From positions 124,001-188,000 of the forward strand of contig JAGXFN010000002.1 of NCBI GenBank assembly GCA_024637195.1: 64,000 nucleotides of DNA, given 5' to 3'. This stretch comes from Arcobacter sp. (lineage in GTDB: Bacteria > Campylobacterota > Campylobacteria > Campylobacterales > Sulfurimonadaceae). The notes beneath the pieces are model-generated. The model had not been told where the DNA came from. It saw nothing but the letters and a program-made list of their open reading frames with translations, and did not search any database. The stretch's first letter is position 1. Each line of letters starts with the position of its first letter. Positions 27,231 to 37,028 of this stretch are shown piece after piece. Made by a program: the position numbers and the translations under genes.

Positions 27231-27806
27231 TTAAAAAGTATCTTCCAAAAACTCTTCAAAGTTATTTAATACGCTTTTAAAACTTGCCAGCATATCATGT
27301 CCATCGCTATAAAACTGAATATGCGCATGTTCAAAGTACTCCGAAGAACTCTTCGGATCGATCGTGCGGTCTTTCTCTCCCAGGGCAACAAAGCAGTTTT
27401 TCGGCGGATTCAAGGCTTTAAGGCTGTTTTCGAAGGTCAAATAGACATTTATCGCATTTAAAATAACTTTTTTCTTTTCTTGGCTTTCTTCGACGGCGAG
27501 CAGTTTTTTGGCTTCGGCTGAAGGATGGACGACGGGATTGATAAGAAGGCAGTCTTTTTTGAACTTTGCCGCCAGATAAAGGGCGTAAAAACCGCCTAAA
27601 GAGGCCCCGATGATAATGGTGTCGTTCGAAGCCGTCTGAAGCACATCTTCGCTCAGGCGCATACACTCTTGAGGATTGAGAGGAAGATCAGGGATAAGCA
27701 GACGGTTTTCGCTGCACGCTTTTCGCAGCAGCTGTGCTTTCTCCCCCTGCGACGAGGAGTCATACCCATGAAGATACAAGATCGAGCGGTTATTAAAACG
27801 CTTCAT
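27231..27806 (-). CDS. YqiA/YcfP-like alpha/beta hydrolase (esterase)
   Basis: A 191-residue alpha/beta hydrolase of the small YqiA group. It shows ILYLHGYDSSSQGEKAQ at the oxyanion end, the nucleophile elbow GASLGG (Ser about residue 89), a loop LINPVVHPS, and a C-terminal YSDGHDML with the catalytic His. The acidic residue is probably in ALGEKDRTIDP. Substrates are short-chain esters in E. coli YqiA; the cell role is unknown. Located 8 nt after prfB in the same direction, so it is probably co-transcribed. Confidence 0.8.
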   Translation of the reverse strand: MKRFNNRSILYLHGYDSSSQGEKAQLLRKACSENRLLIPDLPLNPQECMRLSEDVLQTASNDTIIIGASLGGFYALYLAAKFKKDCLLINPVVHPSAEAKKLLAVEESQEKKKVILNAINVYLTFENSLKALNPPKNCFVALGEKDRTIDPKSSSEYFEHAHIQFYSDGHDMLASFKSVLNNFEEFLEDTF

Positions 27807-27814
27807 ACCTTGTC

Positions 27815-28915
27815 CTAGTCGTTTGTGCTTTGCGAGATAAGCACGCCCTCTATAAGCTTGTCGATATCTCCATCCAAGATGGCGCTGACATTGGAGAATG
27901 GCTCGTTTGAACGGGTGTCTTTGACCTGCTGATAAGGAGCCAGGACATAGGAGCGGATCTGGTGCCCCCAGCCGATCTCCGACTTTTCTATTCCGTCTTT
28001 TTCAGCCTGCTGTTTCTCCAGCTCAAACTCATACAGACGCGATTTTAGCATCTTCATCGCCGTGGCCTTGTTCTTGTGCTGAGAGCGGTCGTTCTGGCAC
28101 TGAACGACGATGCCTGTTTTGATGTGCGTGATACGGATGGCTGATTCGGTCTTGTTGACATGCTGGCCTCCGGCACCGCTGGCACGATAGGTGTCGATGC
28201 GAATATCTTTGTCTTCGATCTCGATGGCGATATCGTCGTCAAGTTCAGGTGAGACCATGACCGAAGAGAAAGAGGTGTGGCGCTTGGCATTGGAGTCAAA
28301 CGGGGAGATCCTCACTAGACGGTGGATGCCGTTTTCGACCTTGAGGTAGCCGTAGGCATTTTCGCCGGTGATGAGGATGGAGGCATCTTTTATCCCCGCT
28401 TCTTCGCCGTTTTGGTAATCAAGTATCTCTGTCTTAAATCCGCGGCGCTCTGCCCATCGAGTGTACATCCTAAACAGCATATGCGCCCAGTCCTGGGACT
28501 CCGTTCCGCCTGCTCCGGGGTGGATAGAGACGATGGCATTGTTGGCATCATGCTCTCCGCTGAGCATCACTTCTACTTCCATCTGTTTGACGCTTTCGTC
28601 GAGCTTCTCCGCCTCGCCAAAAAGAGTCTCTACCGTCTCGTCGTCTCCCTCTTCTTTGGCCATAGTGTAGAGTTCAGTCGCATCTTCAAGTCTTCCGGCT
28701 GCGATCTTGAATTTTTCGAGTTTTCGTTCCAGTTGTGTCTTCTCTTTTTGCACCTGATTTGCCGCAGCCGCATCGTTCCAGAAGTCCTGGTCACTCTCTA
28801 AGACCTGGATCTCATTTAGGCGTTTTTGAATATTGTCGGGTTTGACAATATTGCGTATATTTTCCATTTTTGTTTCTAATGTTTTTAAAAGTTCGCCGTA
28901 TTCGTAGTGATCCAT
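27815..28915 (-). CDS. prfB: peptide chain release factor 2
   Basis: A 366-residue class I release factor for UAA and UGA stops. The RF2-type stop-recognition tripeptide Ser-Pro-Phe is seen in [15 protein letters not shown], and the catalytic GGQ in [16 protein letters not shown]. The reading frame is continuous from the ATG; the usual in-frame UGA and +1 frameshift site near codon 25 are absent, as I recall for other Campylobacterota. It faces panC across a 60-nt divergent promoter region. Confidence 0.95.
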   Translation of the reverse strand: MDHYEYGELLKTLETKMENIRNIVKPDNIQKRLNEIQVLESDQDFWNDAAAANQVQKEKTQLERKLEKFKIAAGRLEDATELYTMAKEEGDDETVETLFGEAEKLDESVKQMEVEVMLSGEHDANNAIVSIHPGAGGTESQDWAHMLFRMYTRWAERRGFKTEILDYQNGEEAGIKDASILITGENAYGYLKVENGIHRLVRISPFDSNAKRHTSFSSVMVSPELDDDIAIEIEDKDIRIDTYRASGAGGQHVNKTESAIRITHIKTGIVVQCQNDRSQHKNKATAMKMLKSRLYEFELEKQQAEKDGIEKSEIGWGHQIRSYVLAPYQQVKDTRSNEPFSNVSAILDGDIDKLIEGVLISQSTND

Positions 28916-28975
28916 AAGTATTTGTCCAAGATATGTATATAATTCTATTATTATAAACTAAGAAGGCTTAAAAAG

Positions 28976-29797
28976 ATGAAGATTGTCCGCTCGCCCCAAG
29001 AACTCAAAACTATTTTAAAAGAACATCAGGGCGAAATAGGTTTCGTACCAACGATGGGCGCACTGCACAAAGGGCATGTGAGCCTGATCGAAAGAGCGCG
29101 CAAAGAAAATGCCCTCTGTGTGGTTTCAGTCTTTGTCAATCCGACGCAATTTTTAGAAGGGGAGGACCTCGAGAAATACCCGAAAAAGTTTGAAGCGGAT
29201 GAGAAGATCTGTTCTATAGCGGGGGTCGACATCCTTTTTTATCCTCAGGCAGGAGATATGTACGAGGAGGACGAGATAAGGCTCTGCGCGCCAAATATCC
29301 GAGGCTATGTCCTCGAAGGGCATGTACGCCCGGGCCATTTTGACGGTGTCCTGACAGTAGTGATGAAGCTGTTTAGCATCGTTTCGCCGACACGTGCTTA
29401 TTTCGGAAAAAAAGATGCACAGCAGTTGGTGCTGATCATGCAGATGGCCAAAAACTTCTTTCTGGATGTAGAGGTGATCGCTATGGAGACGATGCGAGAG
29501 AGCGACGGGCTTGCTATGAGCTCGCGCAATGTCTATCTCAACGCATCCGAAAGAGTCGAGGCACTTAAGATCTCAAAGTCGCTCAAAGTCGCTACAAACC
29601 TTGTGATGCAGAAGGTCTTCGAGAGTGAAAAGATCACCACGGAGATCCGAGTCGTTTTAGAGCCTTTGGATGTTGAGTATGTTTCTATCGTTTCACGTGC
29701 CTTCGTTCCTCAAGAGAGTGTCGAGATAGGAAACAGCATCATCTTGATCGCCGCACGGCTTGGAAATACGCGTCTTATCGATAATATCTGGATATAG
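28976..29797 (+). CDS. panC: pantothenate synthetase
   Basis: A 273-residue enzyme that joins pantoate and beta-alanine with ATP. The N-terminal part has FVPTMGALHKGHVSLI (HIGH-type motif), VSVFVNPTQF, and the LEGHVRPGHFDGVLTVV segment; the KMSKS-like loop follows GKKDAQQLVLI, and SSRNVYL is the usual C-terminal-domain entry. Length is normal. It stands alone on the plus strand, divergent from prfB and convergent with ftsI after an 18-nt gap. Confidence 0.95.
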   Translation: MKIVRSPQELKTILKEHQGEIGFVPTMGALHKGHVSLIERARKENALCVVSVFVNPTQFLEGEDLEKYPKKFEADEKICSIAGVDILFYPQAGDMYEEDEIRLCAPNIRGYVLEGHVRPGHFDGVLTVVMKLFSIVSPTRAYFGKKDAQQLVLIMQMAKNFFLDVEVIAMETMRESDGLAMSSRNVYLNASERVEALKISKSLKVATNLVMQKVFESEKITTEIRVVLEPLDVEYVSIVSRAFVPQESVEIGNSIILIAARLGNTRLIDNIWI

Positions 29798-29815
29798 ACA
29801 CGTTCTTATTGAAAG

Positions 29816-31567
29816 TTACAGTTTCAGATGCAAGTAGTCAAACTCGACCATCAGATCAACGATCTGTTTGTAAACAGGTACTGCCGTCAGCGAGGCAAAA
29901 TGGTTTGCCTTTGGCTGTATGACCGTTACGCCGATGGTGTAGTGCTTCTTCTCGTCATTGGCAAAACCAAAAAATGAGGTATTGTACTTATAGACATATC
30001 TCCCTTTTTCTGCGATATGCGCCGTTCCTGTTTTTCCGCCGACTTCAAGGCCGGGTGTGATGGTGCCGGTGCCGGTGCCGACATTGACCGTTTTGATCAA
30101 AATCTGCTTCATCCGCTCTGCCGTAGCCGGTGAGATCACCTGAACAGAGCCTTCGGGGGCGACAGACTCAATATTCCCGTGCATATCAATCAGGTTCTCG
30201 ACGATAAAGGGTTTCAGGGTACGGCCACGGTTATTGAAGGCATTGTAGGCTTTTAACAGTTGCATGACATTGACATCAAGTCCATACCCGTAAGCCGCTG
30301 TTGCCTTGTATATCTCGTCTTTGAGCTGGTTGATGGCCGGCACGCTTCCTTGTTTCTCGTAGGGCAGCTCAAGTCCGCTTTTTTGGGCAAAACCAAAATC
30401 GATCAGCCCCTGATAGTAGTCTAGTGCAGGAAGTTTTTGGGCCAGTTGTGCAATCCCGATGTTTGAGGAGTGGACGATGACGTTTTCAGCACTCAGCCAA
30501 TCGAACTTATGCTCGTCGGTAATGACCTTGCGACCCAGTTTCATCCGTCCCTGGTGGCCGTTGACAAGGTCGTAGGGATTGACAAGCTTGTGTTCAAGAA
30601 GAAGCGAAAAAATGACCGGTTTCAAGACAGACCCAGGCTCAAAACTGTACTCAATAATATTGGCATTCAGCGAAGGATAATCAGACCTTAGGATATGGTC
30701 GGGATGAAAACGATTTGAGCTGGCCATGGAGATGATCCTTCCGCTGTCAGACTCCATTACAACGGCGATGATCTCCTTTGCATCGAGCTCTTTTTTCATC
30801 TTTGTGAGTATCTTTTCAACGCGTTTTTGCAGGGTAACAGGAATAGTCAGCTGGATGTTAAGGCCGTTGATATCGGGTTTTGTAAAACTCTTTTTATTGA
30901 GGATCATGTAGTTATTGACATCGCGCGGTCCGAACCGTCTGCCGTCTTGTTGGGCATTCAAGGCGGAGTCAAACTTTTTCTCAATGCCTTTTACTCCGCG
31001 TACAAGTGTATAGCTGTTGTCTTCAATCTTGTGGGTATAACCGACGACAGAGCTTAAGAGATCCTTGTAGGGGTATTGGCGTTTCTCTCCGCTGGGCAGG
31101 ATATTGAGCCCATGAAGAATATGCTGTCCGCTGGGAAGAACATACTCCGTAAAGACCTTCATCTGCCGGAGCTTGTAGGCCAGAGTCTTAAGATATTGGG
31201 CATCTTGAGGATTGATATCATAGGAGATGACGACGCTGCCTTTGCGCGAAGAAAGCCGTTTTTGGATCGCTTTTTCGCTCATGCCGCTGTAGATCGAGAA
31301 GAGTTTGACGAAAAGCTCTTTTTTGCCGGGATCTATATTTTGGGTGTTGACAACGGCCTTGTAGAGCTGCTGGGTAGTCGCGATGTGAAAACCGTCGGCA
31401 CTGATGATCTCTCCGCGTTCAGCACGCGTCTCATCCGAAGTGAACAAAGAGGGGACATGGCGCTTGTGCATAACAGTGTAGAGCAGTGAGCTTAAAAAAA
31501 GGATGAAGCCCACAATAAAAAAGAGAAATAATACTATTATTTTTTTTGATTTGTTTTGTCTGGTCAT
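29816..31567 (-). CDS. ftsI: peptidoglycan transpeptidase FtsI (PBP3, class B)
   Basis: A 583-residue class B penicillin-binding protein. One N-terminal membrane helix (about 10-32), the dimerisation domain with RGEIISADGFHIA, then the transpeptidase domain with the three active-site motifs Ser313-Val-Leu-Lys316 (EPGSVLKPV), Ser367-Ser-Asn369 (VHSSNIGIA) and Lys512-Thr-Gly514 (GGKTGTAHI). It cross-links septal peptidoglycan. As I recall from Helicobacter and Campylobacter, fliE is its immediate neighbour; here the two are 6.7 kb apart, with the extra DNA described below. Minus strand; a 98-nt divergent spacer separates it from the DUF4136 gene. Confidence 0.93.
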   Translation of the reverse strand: MTRQNKSKKIIVLFLFFIVGFILFLSSLLYTVMHKRHVPSLFTSDETRAERGEIISADGFHIATTQQLYKAVVNTQNIDPGKKELFVKLFSIYSGMSEKAIQKRLSSRKGSVVISYDINPQDAQYLKTLAYKLRQMKVFTEYVLPSGQHILHGLNILPSGEKRQYPYKDLLSSVVGYTHKIEDNSYTLVRGVKGIEKKFDSALNAQQDGRRFGPRDVNNYMILNKKSFTKPDINGLNIQLTIPVTLQKRVEKILTKMKKELDAKEIIAVVMESDSGRIISMASSNRFHPDHILRSDYPSLNANIIEYSFEPGSVLKPVIFSLLLEHKLVNPYDLVNGHQGRMKLGRKVITDEHKFDWLSAENVIVHSSNIGIAQLAQKLPALDYYQGLIDFGFAQKSGLELPYEKQGSVPAINQLKDEIYKATAAYGYGLDVNVMQLLKAYNAFNNRGRTLKPFIVENLIDMHGNIESVAPEGSVQVISPATAERMKQILIKTVNVGTGTGTITPGLEVGGKTGTAHIAEKGRYVYKYNTSFFGFANDEKKHYTIGVTVIQPKANHFASLTAVPVYKQIVDLMVEFDYLHLKL

Positions 31568-31665
31568 CTGATTTATAGTTTACTTTCTGTAATTGTATCG
31601 GAATATTATTGAAATATAGAGGTGGCCTGTTGTAGAATCTGTTTTATTGAACCCAAAGGAAAAAA

Positions 31666-32205
31666 ATGAAAAATTTTCTTATGATTCTGACTGCTCTGTG
31701 GCTCTTGACAGGATGCTCCACACTGCGTATCTCAGTTGATTATGACCCGGATTTTGAGCTTGAAAGCAAAAAAAGTTTTGCCGTCGTACATCACAACAGA
31801 GTGGGTGAGAACACGCTCTTCAATGACCGTCTGATCGAGGCTTTGCAGAAGGAGCTTACAGCAAAAGGCTACAGCAAAACCTCAAAAGAAAAGGCGGATC
31901 TGCTCTTTGTCTTTCATGTCAATGTCGAAGAGAAGATCGACATTGACACCGACTACCGGATGGCAGGCTTTATCGGATACGGTTATAGCCCGGGCATGAT
32001 CGCTACAACGCACACGCGCCGCTATACCAAGGGAACTCTTATCATCGATGCGCTGAACCCCAAAGACAAGAAGATTGTGTGGCGTTCTATCGCCACGGAT
32101 ACTCTGACACAAAAAGAGACTCCCCAAGAACGCATCAAGTATGTCAACCGTGTCGTGAAAGAGGCTATGGCGGCTTACCCGAGCAGACCAAACACGGATG
32201 ATTAG
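31666..32205 (+). CDS. DUF4136 family lipoprotein
   Basis: A 179-residue predicted outer-membrane-side lipoprotein. The signal peptide ends in the lipobox LLTGC (Cys about residue 17). The mature part begins LRISVDYDPDFELESKKSF, characteristic of DUF4136, and continues with a domain of alternating strands ending KIVWRSIATDTL. The role of the family is unknown. An AAAGGAAA site precedes the start. It overlaps the methyltransferase gene by 8 nt. Confidence 0.78.
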   Translation: MKNFLMILTALWLLTGCSTLRISVDYDPDFELESKKSFAVVHHNRVGENTLFNDRLIEALQKELTAKGYSKTSKEKADLLFVFHVNVEEKIDIDTDYRMAGFIGYGYSPGMIATTHTRRYTKGTLIIDALNPKDKKIVWRSIATDTLTQKETPQERIKYVNRVVKEAMAAYPSRPNTDD

Positions 32206-33139
32206 ACAGTTTACGAACGAGCCGCTGCTCGAGGTCATCTCCTGGCTGAAGTCAGAGCTCTACAAGGGTGTCGAAAAACTCGAGTTTGAAGTGCTCAACC
32301 CCGACTATATGCGCAGCGCCTACGCCGGAAAAAGCATAGAAATCGGCGGCAAGTCCTATCTCTACCGTGGTTACAAGGCCTGGAATGATCTGGCAGAGCT
32401 TCTGTTTTGCCGGATGCGCACACCCGCGCCCTCCCAAGCGCACACCGTCATCCTCAGCTTTGAAAAACTCATCACTGAAGACTCTTTTCATAGTTCAAGC
32501 GAAGAGAACAAGGCGGAGAAGTACGGAGTGGGTTCAGTTTTTTTCGAGATCAATAAGAACGAGGAGCCGGCCTTTTTATGGCCCTATCATCAGGCACTGA
32601 AAAACGTGAAGGTCCACAACAGAAAACGTGTTCTGGACCTCGGCATCAGCGGTGGAAATGAGTTTCATCTCATCAAAGAGATCGTCGAGGCTGAGGTGTT
32701 TGAAAAGATGGACTTTGTCGGCATCGACCATTCTGCCTCCGCTATAGCCTTCGCAAAAAACCGTTTTCCCAAAGAAAATATGCGGTTTATAGAACAAGAT
32801 ATCAATACTCTCGACCAACTGAATCTAGGAAGGTTCGACCTTATTATCAGCATCGGCACCTTTCAAAGCCCGGGGATCGACTTCAAGGCTTTTTTTATGT
32901 CGCTGGTGCAGAACTACCTGAGCGCAGACGGTGCTATAGTCCTCGGCTTTCCCAACTGCCGATGGATGGGCGGAGAGATGGTCTACGGGGCAAAGGTACC
33001 CAACTACTCTTACTCAGAGATGGGGATGCTCTATTCTGATGTGATCTACTGTAAGAAGTATCTCCAACAGAAAAAGTTTCGCGTAACGCTGACGGGAAAG
33101 GATTATGTGTTTTTAACAGCGACTAAGATTGGAGTGTAA
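32198..33139 (+). CDS. class I SAM-dependent methyltransferase
   Basis: A 313-residue protein. The C-terminal two thirds hold a Rossmann-type methyltransferase: motif I RVLDLGISGGNEFHL, followed by VGIDHSASAIAFAKNRF, RFIEQDIN, and FDLIISIGTFQSPG. The first 120 residues form a separate N-terminal part (RQFTNEPLLEVISWLKSEL...) that I do not recognise. No substrate can be proposed. Its ATG lies within the end of the DUF4136 gene. It is the last gene with the base composition of the core genome before the AT-rich stretch. Confidence 0.78.
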   Translation: MIRQFTNEPLLEVISWLKSELYKGVEKLEFEVLNPDYMRSAYAGKSIEIGGKSYLYRGYKAWNDLAELLFCRMRTPAPSQAHTVILSFEKLITEDSFHSSSEENKAEKYGVGSVFFEINKNEEPAFLWPYHQALKNVKVHNRKRVLDLGISGGNEFHLIKEIVEAEVFEKMDFVGIDHSASAIAFAKNRFPKENMRFIEQDINTLDQLNLGRFDLIISIGTFQSPGIDFKAFFMSLVQNYLSADGAIVLGFPNCRWMGGEMVYGAKVPNYSYSEMGMLYSDVIYCKKYLQQKKFRVTLTGKDYVFLTATKIGV

Positions 33140-33234
33140 GATTTGACGCCAGTGACAGCTTACTGCTAGGCGCAGAATCTACTACTTATATTGACGGAAT
33201 TAGTTGTGATTGATCTTAAAATCTTCTTCTTAAG

Positions 33235-35022
33235 TTAATTGTATTTTATAGGAGTTGTTACACCTGTTGCTTCTTCTATTATTAGTTCTTTATAAATATT
33301 TTCTGCTGGCTCAACATGAGCATCACGACCATATATATAACTTTGTTCTTCGACAATGACCTTATAGGCTTTGTTAAGCTTTATCGCTCTTTGTACAGAT
33401 GGATTTAGTAAATATGAAATATCATTTTTAAGAATATCTACCTCGCTTTGGATAAGCGTATTATTCTCATCAAAAAACTTCTCCATAACTTCATCATTCA
33501 TTCTAAACTCGTCACCGGCATGATTTACTTCAAGATATAATGAATATTCATCTCTTCCATCAAATGTTTTTGGTTCTTTTATATCTTTTAGACCAGTTGT
33601 ATCTTGGCTCCAATGAAACCAGCCATTTTGAAAAGCACTTTTGTCGAATTTTCTCTGGAATACAAAGCTACTGTCAGCGATAGCCCCAATACCGCTATGG
33701 CAGCCTATACAAAATTGTGTCTCTTCATAGTTTTGCGGTCTTAGTTCACCTTTGGCATCTTCAATAAAACCTTGATAGACCCACCCAAGATTGTTAGAAA
33801 GACCACTTTCTGTATTTCCCATAATAGTTCTTAATCTGTCAGGAAAAGTGTCTTTTTCTTTAATGTCTGCTGATGTTGCATTTGAAAGCTGCGCATAAGT
33901 AACCCAAGTTCTTTTTTTAGCATATCTAAGTTCTTTCATTCTTGGAGCTATTCTTATAGTTGAACTGTTTTCATCAACATCAATATATCTAACACTGTGC
34001 AAAAATTCTGTGTTTTTTGGATAAAGTCCTGGCGCTATTAGATACTCATTTTTTTCTAAAAGCTCTTTTGCAAGCCCCACATAAGACATAGAAAAGTTTG
34101 TAATCTTGCCTGTCGCGGAATTATAACTTGGCTTTTCCCATTTAAAAACTATCTCATTTGACCTATCAAGTACCCCGTTTTGATTAAGGTCAACGCCATA
34201 TTTAGACTCATCTACCTCGTCAATTAAAATATTTTTTTGTTTTATAAGCGACTCTATGATACTCAGATTTAATTTGTATACAGCCCTGTCAAATTTTTTA
34301 GTGCTATCTTGCATAAACACTTTTGAAAGCCTTATCAGGACATCATCTGTACTTCCATTTGTCGGCCAAAAAGTTCCTAAAAACGGATAATATCCAAAGG
34401 CTCTCCATCCTGTAAATGCTCCATCAGGTGATATATCAAAACCCTCACCATTAAAATTAAAATAACAATCAGGTGTGTAACCGTTCCAAATACCATTCTT
34501 ATTCACATCCCAATCCGCAGGTGGGGACTTTAACTTTTGTGCTAATAATATTTTTCCTTTTTGAATATAGTTATCTTCTCTAATATAATTTAAGATCTCT
34601 TTATCGCTTATCTGTTCTACAATAGAAGTTCTGTCTTTAAAAAGGTTTGTAAATCTATTTGTCTTTGTATATTCACCCATAGTGCGATGCAATTGAATAT
34701 TCCAGTCATTAACGTAATTGGGTTCTTTTGAGCTTACATGACAGGCAAAACATGGATTATACGCTAAACCTTGTGCATCAAGTGTTTTTGTATAGCATTG
34801 ACTTGTAACATAAGCAGCTTTGTTGTTAAGGGGTGTTGTTGAAGTGAAGTCAATACTTAATGCAGGTAGATTCCTCGTGTTGTACAGTGAGTTATTGCTT
34901 TCATAGGTCACTGCTTCAACTGACTCTTCTGCGACATTAAAATCTGTAATACCACTATTATTGCCGCAACCTATTATGCTAACACTCATTAAAATCACAC
35001 TTGCAACTATAAAATATCTCAT
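33235..35022 (-). CDS. lipoprotein with two CXXCH haem-binding motifs
   Basis: A 595-residue exported lipoprotein: signal peptide with lipobox SIIGC (Cys19), then two c-type haem sites, Cys91-x2-Cys94-His95 (CFACH) and Cys438-x2-Cys441-His442 (CIGCH). Two EF-hand-like acidic loops, DVNKNGIWNG near 172 and DLNQNGVLDRSNE near 278, could bind calcium. The spacing of the haem motifs, about 345 residues, does not match standard dihaem peroxidases that I know. It is likely on the outer leaflet or outer membrane and may be an electron carrier or oxidase. It lies just downstream of the PhoX-like gene on the same strand. AT-rich compared with neighbours outside the island. Confidence 0.78.
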   Translation of the reverse strand: MRYFIVASVILMSVSIIGCGNNSGITDFNVAEESVEAVTYESNNSLYNTRNLPALSIDFTSTTPLNNKAAYVTSQCYTKTLDAQGLAYNPCFACHVSSKEPNYVNDWNIQLHRTMGEYTKTNRFTNLFKDRTSIVEQISDKEILNYIREDNYIQKGKILLAQKLKSPPADWDVNKNGIWNGYTPDCYFNFNGEGFDISPDGAFTGWRAFGYYPFLGTFWPTNGSTDDVLIRLSKVFMQDSTKKFDRAVYKLNLSIIESLIKQKNILIDEVDESKYGVDLNQNGVLDRSNEIVFKWEKPSYNSATGKITNFSMSYVGLAKELLEKNEYLIAPGLYPKNTEFLHSVRYIDVDENSSTIRIAPRMKELRYAKKRTWVTYAQLSNATSADIKEKDTFPDRLRTIMGNTESGLSNNLGWVYQGFIEDAKGELRPQNYEETQFCIGCHSGIGAIADSSFVFQRKFDKSAFQNGWFHWSQDTTGLKDIKEPKTFDGRDEYSLYLEVNHAGDEFRMNDEVMEKFFDENNTLIQSEVDILKNDISYLLNPSVQRAIKLNKAYKVIVEEQSYIYGRDAHVEPAENIYKELIIEEATGVTTPIKYN

Positions 35023-35071
35023 AACATTCCTATAAAGTTCTTTCTCTTTTTTTAAAAATCAATACATCTCT

Positions 35072-35099
35072 AAAAAAAGAGAAGGGTTTCTCCTTCTCT
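35072..35099 (-). terminator. rho-independent terminator after the PhoX-like gene
   Basis: On the minus strand: stem AGAGAAGG / CCTTCTCT (8 bp), a 6-nt loop and a run of seven Ts, starting 22 nt after the stop at 35121. It should largely separate the PhoX-like gene from the cytochrome gene downstream. Confidence 0.8.
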
Positions 35100-35120
35100 T
35101 TGCATTTTCTTTAAAAACGA

Positions 35121-37028
35121 TTACCAGCTTTTAAATGGACCAACAACACCAACAGAGGATTGCTTTTGCGTCTCAGTAGCCGTTGCAGCTAAAGCAAAAT
35201 CCACATCACCTGAGTTTGTTTCACCAAAAGGGTGTTGTGTAACCAGACTTAAGTATCCAAAACCATTGATGTCTTTGTACCAGTATGGTGAAGTAGTCTC
35301 AGAACCATATGGAGTTGTAACAATACGTGTTAGTTTTTCAGTGCTAAGATCATATGACCATACAAAGTCGTTTGGATGATCGCCAGTATCTTCACCTATT
35401 ATAAGTGTATTTTTCCCATTCAGGAAAGTCACATTATCTGGATTTGCAATCCCGTTTACAGAACATGTATATGCTTCATAAGGTGAACCAGCGGGATAAG
35501 TAGTTGATGAACCGCTAACTACACCATACATATTCTCTACTACATAAGCACTGTTAATCGCTTTTTGTTTACTGTCATAAGCAACTTCTTGTGCACTAAG
35601 TACATCAAGCGCGTAAACTGCACCACAAGAGTTTTTTGTCAGTTTAATATCATTGTTTCCACCATTATCACTAGATGAATTGTCTTCCATCCCTTTAGTG
35701 ACCTGACTCATAGCTACATATAATGTACCATGCTCAGCATCAAAAGTAATACCTTCTTCTTTTCTGAACTCAGTCGTAGCACCTAGCATAGCTGCATATC
35801 TTCTTGTTTCTAAGAATGCTGCCGCTTTTTCTTTCCCCGGTATAACTTGTAAACACTCTAGTCCTACTGCTGTATTGATAGCTTTAAAACCGGCTGTCGG
35901 ACACTGAAATGTAACTGCATCAGGTGTTTCTACATTAAAGATATCACTAAACTTAGGCTCAGCAGACACGATTGTTTTGATCTCAGCATCCGTAGCATGT
36001 CCAAGTTCAATCCACATCAGGTCAGCTGCACCGGCACCTACATTTGAAGTCTGAATCCATTTTGCGGCATAAAGAGAACCTGCACTTAGATCTTGCGCCG
36101 TATCCGCTACATACATATAGAGACCGACATTTGTGCCATCATCTGAAAGGTATGCTGTTCTTTCGTCCGGCATAACGTATGCCATTTCCCATGCACCACG
36201 ACCCATACTGAAATGTTTTTTGTAATTATATGTAGGTGCAGTAGCAGTTGCATTTACAGTTACTTCCGGAATAAAACCATAATAATATGGATTGTTGTTT
36301 GCCGCCGTATTTGCATTATTTTCATCGTTCCAATAATACTTAGTCACTTCATCATAATTGTTGTTGCCTGTCAACATCGTTGTACCGTTCAAGTTGGCTT
36401 CTAAATCTCTTGCATTTGGCTCATACTCTTCACTTCCTAAGTGTGACTCCCAAGGTGTAGTTATACCAGCACAGTGTACCCAGCCTCCAAAGCCTTCTGT
36501 TTGACTGATGTATTCAAGAGAATCTTTTTTAACAGACAACGCACCCGCTGGGCTTTGTTCCAATTCCATACCATACATAGCACCAACTTGGCATTCAAAC
36601 TGAGAGACCATAAACAAACGTCCGTTCTTTTGAATGATCGAAGAATGGTCCAATCCTGATCCAGCAGCATTTCCATTCGCCCCGTCACAGATAAATGGAT
36701 TACCGTCAGAAAAAGTAATTGCATTGTTCGCATTATCTTTTAAAAGACCAAATGTTTGACCATTATCCAGTGCACTTGCTGACATTAGTTTTGTAAATCC
36801 TATAGAGTCTGTGCTTCCGTTAGCATAAGTGACGCTTGTTGATGTACGAATGTCCATCTTTTCAGTGTCAGTTACCGGTGCGCTCAACTCTACAAAATCA
36901 AGTTGAAGACTATTTGTCAGATCAGCACCATTCGTACCGTCAACACCATTAGTGGCATCTGTACCGCCACATCCTGCCATACTCAAGATCAATACTGCCG
37001 ATGCAGCTATACTTAATTGCTTCTTCAC
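35121..37028 (-). CDS. PhoX-like (DUF839) lipoprotein, putative phosphatase
   Basis: A 635-residue exported lipoprotein. I use the GTG at 37028, which has AAAGGAG 6 nt upstream and gives a clean signal peptide KKQLSIAASAVLILSMAGC (Cys20); the in-frame ATG farther up adds 57 residues with no site. The body resembles the PhoX/DUF839 beta-propeller: KEEGITFDAEHGTLYVAM, NPDNVTFLNGKNTLIIGEDT and a late LSLVTQHPFGE. PhoX enzymes are calcium- and iron-dependent alkaline phosphatases normally exported by Tat; here a Sec/lipoprotein signal replaces it. A short Gly-Thr-Asp stretch (GGTDATNGVDGTNGADL) follows the lipid Cys. I see no convincing Pho box. Confidence 0.72.
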   Translation of the reverse strand: MKKQLSIAASAVLILSMAGCGGTDATNGVDGTNGADLTNSLQLDFVELSAPVTDTEKMDIRTSTSVTYANGSTDSIGFTKLMSASALDNGQTFGLLKDNANNAITFSDGNPFICDGANGNAAGSGLDHSSIIQKNGRLFMVSQFECQVGAMYGMELEQSPAGALSVKKDSLEYISQTEGFGGWVHCAGITTPWESHLGSEEYEPNARDLEANLNGTTMLTGNNNYDEVTKYYWNDENNANTAANNNPYYYGFIPEVTVNATATAPTYNYKKHFSMGRGAWEMAYVMPDERTAYLSDDGTNVGLYMYVADTAQDLSAGSLYAAKWIQTSNVGAGAADLMWIELGHATDAEIKTIVSAEPKFSDIFNVETPDAVTFQCPTAGFKAINTAVGLECLQVIPGKEKAAAFLETRRYAAMLGATTEFRKEEGITFDAEHGTLYVAMSQVTKGMEDNSSSDNGGNNDIKLTKNSCGAVYALDVLSAQEVAYDSKQKAINSAYVVENMYGVVSGSSTTYPAGSPYEAYTCSVNGIANPDNVTFLNGKNTLIIGEDTGDHPNDFVWSYDLSTEKLTRIVTTPYGSETTSPYWYKDINGFGYLSLVTQHPFGETNSGDVDFALAATATETQKQSSVGVVGPFKSW

